A stretch of 35,832 nt of DNA from contig JAOUPL010000002.1 in the NCBI GenBank assembly GCA_029879825.1, positions 1 to 35,832 of the forward strand. Reading direction: 5' to 3'. The notes beneath the pieces are model-generated. The model saw nothing but the letters and a program-made list of their open reading frames with translations. It did no database searches and was not told the DNA's origin. Positions 24,038 through 31,088 of the stretch are shown in pieces (the stretch's first letter is position 1; every line of letters starts with the position of its first letter). Source of the stretch: Candidatus Bathyarchaeota archaeon (GTDB lineage: Archaea; Thermoproteota; Bathyarchaeia; Bathyarchaeales; Bathyarchaeaceae). Both the position numbers and the translations under genes were made by a program.

Positions 24038-25583
24038 GCCTGTAGGGTTTATTCGTGAGGTACGAGGGGATAAGGTTTCGTTCTTCCTTAATCGAGGAGT
24101 CAACCTTTCGTTTGGTCAGATGGTTAGAATAGACTCTGGCAACAGAAGCTTCTATGCCCGTGTGGTGGATGCCGGGAGTTGCTCTACATTAAAAACGGAT
24201 GAGCAACTTCGTGAAGCCGAAGGGAAGGAATCTTTTGGGCCTTACTCCAGCTATAGGCATGTTGACGCCATTCTTTTCCTTGAGAAGGATGCTGGAAGAA
24301 TTCGTTCTCCAACCTTTAATCCTGATTATATGGACAGGGTATACGCAACCAGTCAGGAAGACTATTCGGTTTTGAGGCTTGCAGGGGAGTTAGAGATAGG
24401 ACGTTTGCGTTCTGGAGAGCATGTGCTTGGCTCTGTAGGCATAAGTGTTGAAGCCATACCTTTGATGATGGGCATGTTTGGAATGACAGGCTCTGGGAAA
24501 ACGAATTGTGAATTAATGCTTAACGCACGGATCGTAGATTCTAGTCCAAGGACTGTCGGTCTAATTTTCGATTTTGCAGGTCAACTTCTAGAGGGAAAAG
24601 GAATAAGGCCTCAACAAGGTCTGCGGGATCATCCCCTTTTTCACACCAAGGTTCGCTACTACTCGGTTAGAGAACGGAAGATGCTTATTGGCTTGTATAC
24701 GATTCAACCCCAAAAACTTTACACATTTTTCCCCGACATAACCCATCATCAAGTCAGACTGGCTCATAAACTTTACAACAGATTGGGAAGCACTTGGATA
24801 GAACAGTCGCGAGAAGCCTATGGTAGAGACGGGTATAAAGGAGTGGCTGCGTTCACTGATTACAAAAGCAAAGCTGTGATAGATGCTCTTATGCTTAAGC
24901 TCTCCAGTTTATCCCCAGACCTCTTCCCGCCTTCTGACTACAGTTTTGTCGATGATGTGGTTCAGAATGTAAGTAAAGGCGTCACCTGTCTCATCGACAT
25001 TTCAGGAATCAGTTTTGAGGAGCAGCATCACGTGACTTGCCTTACTGCTTCTAGTGTGGCTTTCCACTACAAGCGGATGTGGGAAGGCAATTTTGAGGAG
25101 TGGAAAAAGCTTCCAACCCTCCTGATAACTCTTGAGGAGGCCCATGAATTCCTTGACCCCAACCTACCTAAAACCATATTTTCTGACATCGCCCTCACAT
25201 ACCGAAAGTATCGGGTCGGACTGAATGCTGTGACTCCGCGGCCTTCAAGAATAAACCCTAACGTCTTCGCCGAGCTTTGGACCAAGGTCATTATGAAGAC
25301 AGAATTGCGCCGCGACAGGGACTACCTTACCCAAAACACGCCCTACCTTGAATACAGCGACACCGAGATAAAAATGCTAGATGTTGGAGAAGCATTACTT
25401 ATCTCAGAACCGCAAATCCGATTCGCTGTTCCGATAAAGGTCATTCACTACCCTGACTACTTGGACGAGAGGGGACGGGTCGAATATGATTTGCCACCGT
25501 CAAAACCACTTTCTGAGATGGACGAAAAACTGAGGAGAATTCAGCAGGCTGGGAAGTCTCTCACTGCGAAAGGTGAAGGCTAA
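24030..25583 (+). CDS. herA: HerA-type hexameric DNA translocase
   Basis: HerA is a hexameric FtsK-like ATPase that pumps DNA for NurA. The 517 residues start with a HAS-barrel (EPVGFIREVRGDKVSFFLNR). Walker A is GMTGSGKTNCELMLN (about 152-166) and Walker B is LLITLEEAHEFLDP (about residue 365, catalytic Glu-Glu). An Arg-rich segment, TELRRDRDYL, may supply the arginine finger. The tail is typical of HerA. ATG 24030 is used; a TTG at 24024 is the alternative. The gene ends in a four-base overlap with the convergent membrane-anchored winged-helix gene. Confidence 0.9.
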   Translation: MSEPVGFIREVRGDKVSFFLNRGVNLSFGQMVRIDSGNRSFYARVVDAGSCSTLKTDEQLREAEGKESFGPYSSYRHVDAILFLEKDAGRIRSPTFNPDYMDRVYATSQEDYSVLRLAGELEIGRLRSGEHVLGSVGISVEAIPLMMGMFGMTGSGKTNCELMLNARIVDSSPRTVGLIFDFAGQLLEGKGIRPQQGLRDHPLFHTKVRYYSVRERKMLIGLYTIQPQKLYTFFPDITHHQVRLAHKLYNRLGSTWIEQSREAYGRDGYKGVAAFTDYKSKAVIDALMLKLSSLSPDLFPPSDYSFVDDVVQNVSKGVTCLIDISGISFEEQHHVTCLTASSVAFHYKRMWEGNFEEWKKLPTLLITLEEAHEFLDPNLPKTIFSDIALTYRKYRVGLNAVTPRPSRINPNVFAELWTKVIMKTELRRDRDYLTQNTPYLEYSDTEIKMLDVGEALLISEPQIRFAVPIKVIHYPDYLDERGRVEYDLPPSKPLSEMDEKLRRIQQAGKSLTAKGEG

Positions 25584-26290
25584 GCCATAGCTTCCCTCTT
25601 CTTCAGGATTTTCTGCATTTCTTCCTTTAGGCGGTAAGTATAGGGCATTTTATGGGTGTCTCTCTCCAAATAGCCGTCTTCATAAAGCTTTTTCATTAGA
25701 CGAGCAGTGTGCTCCCTCGTAAGTTTTATTTTTTCTCTGATTTCAGGCGCCGTTTTTTCACCCTCTTTGGCGATGGTTTCAAGCGCAGTTAGTTCGGTTT
25801 CTGTTAGCGGAGCCAAGGCTTTTTCCTTTTTGATGGGAATAGCCGCCTCTATTCTCGCTTCAGGCACTTGGACTTTATATTTTAGTTTTTCAACCTCCTC
25901 AATTCTTTGTACTATCTTATTTTCCGTCGCTTTTATGTCGTCAACTTTCTTGTTCATCTCCTCGATCTGCGTAGACAATTTCTGTTCAATTGCGGGGGCA
26001 TCTTCAACTATGTTGGCAAGAGTCGCTAATCGCTTATCGTATTCTTCTACCTTCTTCACAACTTTTTCGTTCTCGGAAGAAATTATCTCTATTTTATGGG
26101 TGACTGCACGGAGGCCAGCCGCTTGTCTTTGAAATTGTCTGTTGACGCTCATGGTGATGTCACCCACGGTGTTCTTTGCCTCTTCGTATTCCTCGTGAAC
26201 CCTTCTTATTCGCTTATAGTAAAGGGCAGACGCACCCATTGTGACAAGCAATAGGGCTGTTACAACTATTAGAAGAAGATAGGTGTACAC
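25580..26290 (-). CDS. Membrane-anchored coiled-coil protein with C-terminal winged helix
   Basis: The 236 residues have three parts. A single N-terminal transmembrane helix (YLLLIVVTALLLVTMGASAL, about 4-23) is followed by a long charged coiled coil (about 28-150, with repeats such as KIEIISSENEKVVKKVEEYD). A MarR-like winged helix follows (about 165-228; TAPEIREKIKLTREHTARLM is the helix-turn-helix). It would hold a DNA-binding domain on a stalk at the inner membrane face. The start is GTG 26290 behind GGAGGGG. No known protein is recognised; it may be a membrane-bound regulator or a DNA tether. The palindrome-rich region lies immediately upstream. Confidence 0.82.
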   Translation of the reverse strand: MYTYLLLIVVTALLLVTMGASALYYKRIRRVHEEYEEAKNTVGDITMSVNRQFQRQAAGLRAVTHKIEIISSENEKVVKKVEEYDKRLATLANIVEDAPAIEQKLSTQIEEMNKKVDDIKATENKIVQRIEEVEKLKYKVQVPEARIEAAIPIKKEKALAPLTETELTALETIAKEGEKTAPEIREKIKLTREHTARLMKKLYEDGYLERDTHKMPYTYRLKEEMQKILKKREAMA

Positions 26291-26739
26291 TAAGCCCCCT
26301 CCTCTAATCGTTTAGAAAAAACGAGACGCGCGTTGTAAGGTATAAAATACGGCGTTGACGCAACTGTGATTCGAGTGTGATCCCTTGTGATCTGCATAAT
26401 GTGATCACACATCACATTATCGTATAGATGAACTTAAATTTTATGTTAGAATGGGGGAGAATAACGATAATCAAAATCGTGACATCACACGTCACAACAC
26501 GGCCGTAAAAACTCTGCGAGTTCAAAGGACCACATAAGCGTAACTTCTCTTCAACGTTGCTCATTCTTCCTCCATCTACCAAACTGAATCAATGCGAAAG
26601 ATGCTTTGTTTATTTAAAAGGGGCTCAAATTCGAGCTTAAATTACTGTGGTGCGTGTTTACCCTGTGAAGCATCCCAATTCTGGTACTGTGGGATTAATG
26701 CGTCGCGTCTCCGCTGTTATACGGTTGTGATTTGTGATA
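26291..26739. other. Intergenic region rich in TGTGAT/ATCACA elements
   Basis: This 449-base gap carries no secure gene. It holds a probable TATA for the leftward membrane-protein gene (TATTTTATA on the minus strand near 26340-26348). It also holds repeated TGTGAT motifs (26365, 26376, 26386, 26400, 26726), a perfect 10-base-arm inverted repeat at 26396-26420, and GTGAC-7-GTCAC at 26479-26495. A plus-strand TATA-like stretch at 26610-26620 precedes a 26-codon GTG frame (26650-26730) of uncertain meaning. Confidence 0.6.
26396..26420. repeat. Perfect inverted repeat with TGTGAT/ATCACA half-sites
   Basis: The arms ATAATGTGAT (26396-26405) and ATCACATTAT (26411-26420) are exact complements separated by CACAC. 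The left arm overlaps a TGTGATCACA palindrome (26400-26409). The half-site TGTGA(T) resembles those of dimeric winged-helix regulators. Confidence 0.7.
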
Positions 26740-26744
26740 TCACA
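26733..26744. repeat. Perfect 12-base palindrome TGTGATATCACA
   Basis: TGTGATATCACA overlaps the stop-codon end of the 183-codon orphan gene. A further TGTGAT half-site lies just before it (26726-26731). The same core GTGATATCAC recurs at 27691-27700. Confidence 0.75.
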
Positions 26745-27291
26745 GCTTTTCTGACATAGTTCTTGGTTTAGATAATTGTTCTAGACTCATTTTCAATTCT
26801 TCATGGAGCATGCTTATTATTCTTAAATGTTCATCTGTTGCTTTTTTCCCAAGGCCTCTATTCGCTTTCATGTAGGCTTGCAATTTGTTTGCAACTTCCA
26901 GATAGGGATCTAGGCGAGTATCCTCAAAAACTCCCAAATATCCTAGAAGAAGAATCGTGTAGATGGATTGAATGACGTTCCACCTAGCTTGCCTCAAAGT
27001 TCTGTTGAAAGCACCACGACTTACGGCTGAAAGCCTTAATCTGGCTTTTTCATCGTATTTTAATGACTTTCCGGATATATTCTCAGCCAAAATGTCAATT
27101 AAAAGTGTTTCTAACTGTGTTTTAGTCAAAATACTGTTTTTCGCTAGTGTTTTTACAATCGGGTCATCTAAAGAGCGTATTAACCATTTTTGCGCCTCCT
27201 CCTTCAAGCGCAATATTTCCACCTCAGAGCAGTGTCTAGGGGATACACTTTTGTATACAAGCATACAAAAGGTTTGTGGTTTCTTCCTCAA
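26740..27291 (-). CDS. Conserved-looking archaeal orphan protein, possible DNA-binding
   Basis: The 183-residue, mostly helical protein has no family I can name. The most distinctive stretch is SRGAFNRTLRQARWNVIQSI followed by YTILLLGYLGVFED; a hydrophobic basic-helix pair of that kind could be a helix-turn-helix. The frame opens at TTG 27291. The first about 26 residues (cysteine-containing, unlike the rest) may not be translated, because GAGGTGG precedes an in-frame TTG at 27213 (giving a start LRLKEEAQKW). Palindromes of the TGTGATATCACA type lie at its 3' end and beyond its 5' gap, so it may be part of that regulatory system. Confidence 0.65.
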   Translation of the reverse strand: MRKKPQTFCMLVYKSVSPRHCSEVEILRLKEEAQKWLIRSLDDPIVKTLAKNSILTKTQLETLLIDILAENISGKSLKYDEKARLRLSAVSRGAFNRTLRQARWNVIQSIYTILLLGYLGVFEDTRLDPYLEVANKLQAYMKANRGLGKKATDEHLRIISMLHEELKMSLEQLSKPRTMSEKL

Positions 27292-27700
27292 CGGGCCGTA
27301 TGCATTTGTTTAACTCAATACTGTGAAAATATACAAATATGAAAAAACTTTGTACGGAAAAAATCGAAGTAACAAAAAGACTCTTTTTTTTCAAACACTC
27401 TCAAAAACGATCATGGAGCATCATGGCCTTTGTTGTTCATTATTCTTTCTTCCTCACGCAATGTGTTTTGGTGTTATTCGTCTGGGTTAGAATTGCGAAA
27501 CTCACAGGGCTTGGTGGTCCCCCTCGTTGGGGAAAGGAAACGCGGTCACGTTTTGTCCTGTGACTCGAACGTGTGGCGATGTTACAGGTGTGATGGTATA
27601 TTTGAGAAAAATGACTTTAGGGTATGCTGATGGTGTGATTTTTTTCTGATCACAGGAAGATCACGTGTGATTGTCACAAATGTCAAAACCGTGATATCAC
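27292..27700. other. Intergenic region with second cluster of TGTGAT/ATCACA elements
   Basis: This 409-base gap contains TGTGAT motifs at 27589, 27634 and 27666, and ATCACA within CTGATCACAG (27646-27655). It also contains ATCAC-GT-GTGAT (27660-27671) and the perfect palindrome GTGATATCAC at 27691-27700, which abuts the stop codon of the 110-codon gene. A TCCCC...GGGGA hairpin lies at 27518-27533. A possible short cysteine-containing frame lies at 27430-27630. Confidence 0.55.
27430..27630 (+). CDS. Possible small CxxC (zinc-ribbon-like) protein
   Basis: The last part of this open frame reads RGHVLSCDSNVWRCYRCDGI followed by a short charged tail ending in VC. It shows a WRCYRC knuckle with flanking His and Cys, which looks more like protein than chance. 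The N-terminal half (from TTG 27430) looks random; real translation might begin at TTG 27511 or GTG 27514. No ribosome-binding site supports any start. It could be a short zinc-binding protein, a decayed fragment, or nothing. Confidence 0.25.
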   Translation: MLFIILSSSRNVFWCYSSGLELRNSQGLVVPLVGERKRGHVLSCDSNVWRCYRCDGIFEKNDFRVC

Positions 27701-28033
27701 TTAGATGGAGAGCTCCCCTCTTTCAAGAAGTTCTTTCAATTCTCTCTCCACCTTCTCGTTCTTTCTAGGCGTTTCAAGCAATTGATGCACAGCATACCCA
27801 TCTTTTCGTAGGTCCGCCGTTAACGTCCTCATTTCAAGCTCTTGGGCGCGAATACTCGGATGCGTCTTCACGGTTGTGTAAACCCGTAGGATGTTTGCTA
27901 TGGTGGCCTCTTGAAAAATTAGAACTAGTCCGTTTTTCAGTTTCATAGAGATCCGCAGGTGCTTATGACCTTCCGGCACTCCTACCAATATTTTGTTCAC
28001 GTCCTCGTTGCGAATTATGCGAATTTTGTTCAT
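27701..28033 (-). CDS. Uncharacterised small protein downstream of the amidase gene
   Basis: The 110-residue protein has a beta-rich N-terminal half (KIRIIRNEDVNKILVGVPEG, HLRISMKLKNGLVLIFQEAT) and a helical C-terminal half (IRAQELEMRTLTADLRKDGY, then ERELKELLERGEL). The fold is not recognised. The codon pattern and the nine-base spacing from the amidase gene argue that it is real and cotranscribed with nadE and the amidase. A palindrome, GTGATATCAC, touches its stop codon. Confidence 0.7.
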   Translation of the reverse strand: MNKIRIIRNEDVNKILVGVPEGHKHLRISMKLKNGLVLIFQEATIANILRVYTTVKTHPSIRAQELEMRTLTADLRKDGYAVHQLLETPRKNEKVERELKELLERGELSI

Positions 28034-28042
28034 GAAGGCGCC

Positions 28043-28876
28043 TCACAGTTTTTCTGCTTGTTCCCGTAAGGAATTGAATAGTTCGGGTCTTAAGTCGCGT
28101 AGTGTGGGCACAAAGGCTTCTGCGCGTTCCAAATCCGCGTAGTCGATGGTTCCTATGACTAGATCTTCTTCGTCGTAATTGGCTTTTGCAAGGATACTCC
28201 CGTCGGGGGCTATTATTCTGCTTCCCCCCCAAAATTGTAATCCATTTTCAACTCCAACGAGGTTCACGTAGGCTAGAAAAACAGTGTTTTCAAGAGCTCT
28301 CGCAGCAGTAAACACCTCAAAGAACCTGCTTCTCACAGCTGGCGAGGCTGATATGCAGACTATAAGTTGTGAGCCTTTCAATCTTAGCAAGCGGGATATT
28401 TCCGGGAAAAACATGTCGTAACAAATCGTCAACCCCATTTTTCCGATTTCTGTTTCGAAAACTGGCGCCTCGTATCCTAGTCGAAAATAGCGTTTCTCTT
28501 CAAAAACGCTGTGGGTTGGCAGATGCATCTTTCGGTACTTACCGATCAATCCGTCAGGACCCAACAAAACCGCTGTATTGTAGAGGACGGCGTGTGCCTT
28601 CTCGCTTTGTTCAGGCATTCCAAAAACTATGTATATGTTCTCTTTCTTTGCTGTCTCTTCCAAGGAGTAAATGGAAGAGCCTGGAATGGGCTCCGCCAAC
28701 TCATACGCGAGGTCCCGGTTTAAGTAGCCGGTTAATGAGAGTTCTGGGAAAATAACGAGGTTTGCGCCTTTTTCCTTTGCCCGTTTAATATTGTTCTTCA
28801 TGACGTTAATGTTGTGTTTCTTATCTCCAACTTTACAACTTATTTGTGCAAGAGCCACGTTAACTTTTTCTGGCAT
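28043..28876 (-). CDS. Nitrilase-superfamily (carbon-nitrogen hydrolase) amidase
   Basis: The 277-residue enzyme has the Glu-Lys-Cys triad of the superfamily: Glu in IFPELSLTGYLNRD, Lys in YRKMHLPTHSVFEE, and Cys in MGLTICYDMFFPEISR. Substrate class cannot be read directly. It directly follows nadE on the same strand (44-base gap) and has GGAGG before its ATG. A plausible role is supplying ammonia from glutamine to NadE, as the fused amidase domain does in long NAD synthetases. Confidence 0.9.
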   Translation of the reverse strand: MPEKVNVALAQISCKVGDKKHNINVMKNNIKRAKEKGANLVIFPELSLTGYLNRDLAYELAEPIPGSSIYSLEETAKKENIYIVFGMPEQSEKAHAVLYNTAVLLGPDGLIGKYRKMHLPTHSVFEEKRYFRLGYEAPVFETEIGKMGLTICYDMFFPEISRLLRLKGSQLIVCISASPAVRSRFFEVFTAARALENTVFLAYVNLVGVENGLQFWGGSRIIAPDGSILAKANYDEEDLVIGTIDYADLERAEAFVPTLRDLRPELFNSLREQAEKL

Positions 28877-28920
28877 ACAGTCTCCCTCCTAGTTTAAATT
28901 TGCAGGGGTTTAGAAAAAGT

Positions 28921-29772
28921 TTAGTATGGTTTATGGGGAAGTCTGAAGTCTTTTCCAATGGTTCTGTATCCAAGTTTCGTTGTTAAAGGTAGTCGCCGCT
29001 TGTGTTCTGTGACTAGCCACCGTCTTTTAACGTCCTCAACGAGTTTTATGGGTAGCTTTAGTTGCTCGGCGATTTCTTTAGATTTCATAAAATGTTCTAA
29101 GCCGAACAGAATTAAATCTAGGGTCTCGTACTTAATGCCTAACTCTTTTTCTGCTAGTTGGTTTGGCCAAAGTCTAGGAGACGGAGGTTTCGCCACGATC
29201 TCGGCGGGAACACCTATATGTAGGGCCAGCTGCCTAACTTGAGTCTTGTAAAGGTCCATGATGGGTGAGATATCTGCGGCTCCGTCTCCCCACTTTGTGA
29301 AATACCCCACCATGATTTCAGACTTATCTGAAGCGCCGCACACTAGCCTGTTAAGTTTGTTGGCATAATAATACAGGTAAACCATTCTAATTCTCGCCTT
29401 TACGTTGCCCTTGCTAAGCTTGTCTGCGACATCATAAATTGGAAGAGATTGGAAGCATGCTTTCAATGTAGAGGAAATGTCAACTATCTGCAGATTGAAA
29501 TCGAATTTTTTTGCAAGAAGTTTTGCATGTTGAATATCGGTGACGTCGTACGTTTCCTCCTCGGGCATTGCGATACCTAGCACCTTATGACCTCCCAAAG
29601 AAAGGGAGGCGAGAGCCGCCGTTGCGGAACTGTCAAGCCCACCGGATGCCCCTAAAACTACCCCATCCGCTCCACATTTCTCCACGTAATCTTTGACGAA
29701 CCGCTTGATTCTGTTTTCAACTGATGGCAAGTCTAATTTTAGGACGTCACTCGTCAATTTCAACGTGCTCAC
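28921..29772 (-). CDS. nadE: NAD(+) synthetase (short, ammonia-type)
   Basis: NadE amidates nicotinate adenine dinucleotide to NAD using ATP. The 283-residue protein has the PP-loop GASGGLDSSATAALASL (about 42-58), the NaAD-binding KARIRMVYLYYYANKL segment, and GTSNKSE-like GASDKSEIMVGYFTKWGDGA. It has no N-terminal glutaminase domain, so it would need ammonia or the neighbouring nitrilase-like amidase. The start is GTG 29772. With the nicotinamidase-like gene at 16 kb it suggests an NAD salvage route. Confidence 0.95.
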   Translation of the reverse strand: MSTLKLTSDVLKLDLPSVENRIKRFVKDYVEKCGADGVVLGASGGLDSSATAALASLSLGGHKVLGIAMPEEETYDVTDIQHAKLLAKKFDFNLQIVDISSTLKACFQSLPIYDVADKLSKGNVKARIRMVYLYYYANKLNRLVCGASDKSEIMVGYFTKWGDGAADISPIMDLYKTQVRQLALHIGVPAEIVAKPPSPRLWPNQLAEKELGIKYETLDLILFGLEHFMKSKEIAEQLKLPIKLVEDVKRRWLVTEHKRRLPLTTKLGYRTIGKDFRLPHKPY

Positions 29773-29855
29773 CCTGCATCTCTACTATTGAGTCCCCTCT
29801 TTAATAGCTCATATTTTTCTTCCATTTCTAGTTTCGTTAAATGCCGCGTTTAGGA

Positions 29856-29867
29856 CAAATATTTAAG
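29856..29867 (+). promoter_or_regulatory. TATA element upstream of elf1-GGGP synthase
   Basis: CAAATATTTAAG is a near-consensus archaeal TATA box about 80 bases before the Elf1 ATG. A weaker one, CTTTAAATGT (29909-29918), lies about 30 bases before the ATG. One or both could drive the pair. Confidence 0.45.
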
Positions 29868-29942
29868 CCATTACGATGTACTTGGACACGTGTGGTTAAA
29901 GGTAGCAGCTTTAAATGTTATATTCATAACAGGGGACTTGAC

Positions 29943-30185
29943 ATGGGTAGAAGGCGAAGAAAAGTAGCTCGAATCCCTAAAACGAAGTTGCCCAAGGTTT
30001 ACCTATGCCCCAAATGTGGAAAAGAAGCAATTAGGGTTGAGATATCGCCAGGTAAAGAACGCGCTAGAGTGCGGTGTGGAAGTTGCGGCTTAACGGATGA
30101 ACTATCCATTAGACCTGCTTTTCGAGAAATCGACATATACTGTCAATTCACCGACAAATTCTACTCAAGAGCAATTAGTACCTAG
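29943..30185 (+). CDS. Transcription elongation factor Elf1-like zinc-ribbon protein
   Basis: From ATG 29943 the product has 80 residues. A very basic N-terminus (MGRRRRKVARIPKTKLPKVY) leads to a zinc ribbon CPKC...CGSCGL and a C-terminal DIYCQFTDKFYS. This is the Elf1 pattern; Elf1 associates with elongating RNA polymerase. An upstream in-frame ATG at 29841 exists, but its extra 34 residues are unlike the family. AGGGGA lies before ATG 29943. GGGP synthase follows directly. Confidence 0.87.
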   Translation: MGRRRRKVARIPKTKLPKVYLCPKCGKEAIRVEISPGKERARVRCGSCGLTDELSIRPAFREIDIYCQFTDKFYSRAIST

Positions 30186-30196
30186 TGGGGTCATGC

Positions 30197-30943
30197 ATGG
30201 TTGGGCAAGTGGAAAAATATCTGCTAGAAAAGATTGAGGAAGAAGGAACTATTCATATTACTCTCATCGATCCCGAAAAGGTAACTCCCTCCTCCGCATC
30301 CCATATAGTTCATGACGCGGAATCTTGCCAAACAGCAGCTATTATGGTTGGCGGATCAACAATTGTTTCAACTTCCAATCTGGACAGTGTTGTAAAAGCG
30401 ATAAAAACGACAGTGAACATTCCGGTAATTCTTTTTCCCAACAACGTAACCGGCATTAGCAAGTACGCTGATGCCATATGGTTCATGTCACTCCTCAATT
30501 CATCAGATCCCTACTTTATTATAGGCGCCCATGTTTTGGGTGCGCCCATCATCAAGGAATTCGGTTTGGAACCCATTCCCCTTGGTTATATAATCGTGGG
30601 AGAGGGCAGTGCAGCCAGCGTCGTAGGAAAGGCTGTTCCAATTCCATACGACAAACCTGAACTTGCTGTCGCCCATGCCTTAGTAGCAGAGTATTTTGGC
30701 ATGCGCTTCGTTTACCTAGAGGCGGGATCCGGCGCCAAACAATCCGTGCCTAGCGAAATGATAAGAATGGTGAAGAGTATTATCAGTCTTCCCTTGATTG
30801 TAGGCGGCGGCATAAAAACCGGTGAACAAGTGAAAGAAGTAGTAGAGGCTGGGGCAGACATAATTGTGACAGGCAACGTTTTAGAAGAGTATGACGTGAA
30901 AGACAAAATCAGGGAACTAGTGAAAAATATGAAACGCCCATGA
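30197..30943 (+). CDS. Geranylgeranylglyceryl phosphate synthase
   Basis: GGGP synthase makes the first ether bond of archaeal membrane lipids, joining geranylgeranyl diphosphate to sn-glycerol-1-phosphate. The 248-residue TIM-barrel has LIDPEKVTPSSA, IMVGGSTIVS, ILFPNNVTGISKYADAIWF, VYLEAGSGAKQSV and GGGIKTGEQVKEVVEAGADI, all hallmarks of the family. ATG 30197 (after GGGG) is preferred to GTG 30185, which overlaps the Elf1 stop. It forms an operon with elf1. Confidence 0.95.
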   Translation: MVGQVEKYLLEKIEEEGTIHITLIDPEKVTPSSASHIVHDAESCQTAAIMVGGSTIVSTSNLDSVVKAIKTTVNIPVILFPNNVTGISKYADAIWFMSLLNSSDPYFIIGAHVLGAPIIKEFGLEPIPLGYIIVGEGSAASVVGKAVPIPYDKPELAVAHALVAEYFGMRFVYLEAGSGAKQSVPSEMIRMVKSIISLPLIVGGGIKTGEQVKEVVEAGADIIVTGNVLEEYDVKDKIRELVKNMKRP

Positions 30944-31088
30944 GAGGATACACGAGGGGTCCTCAAACAGGAACCGTGTCAACTTTCATTTTTTTTGAAC
31001 TCACGAAGAGCCTTCTTCTCTTTTTATCTATTTTGTGTTAGAAAGACTCAATATCCGCTTCCGAGAATCGTAGTGAAGGAGGACGATT

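Noticed and set aside
22545..25583. Antiphage defence island
   Set aside because: HerA and NurA occur in some defence systems, but there is no Sir2, DUF4297, transposase, integrase or toxin-antitoxin gene around, and the neighbours are core replication genes.
26365..27700. Possible CRISPR array
   Set aside because: The repeated units are only 6-12 bases, palindromic and irregularly spaced, with no constant-length spacers and no cas genes.
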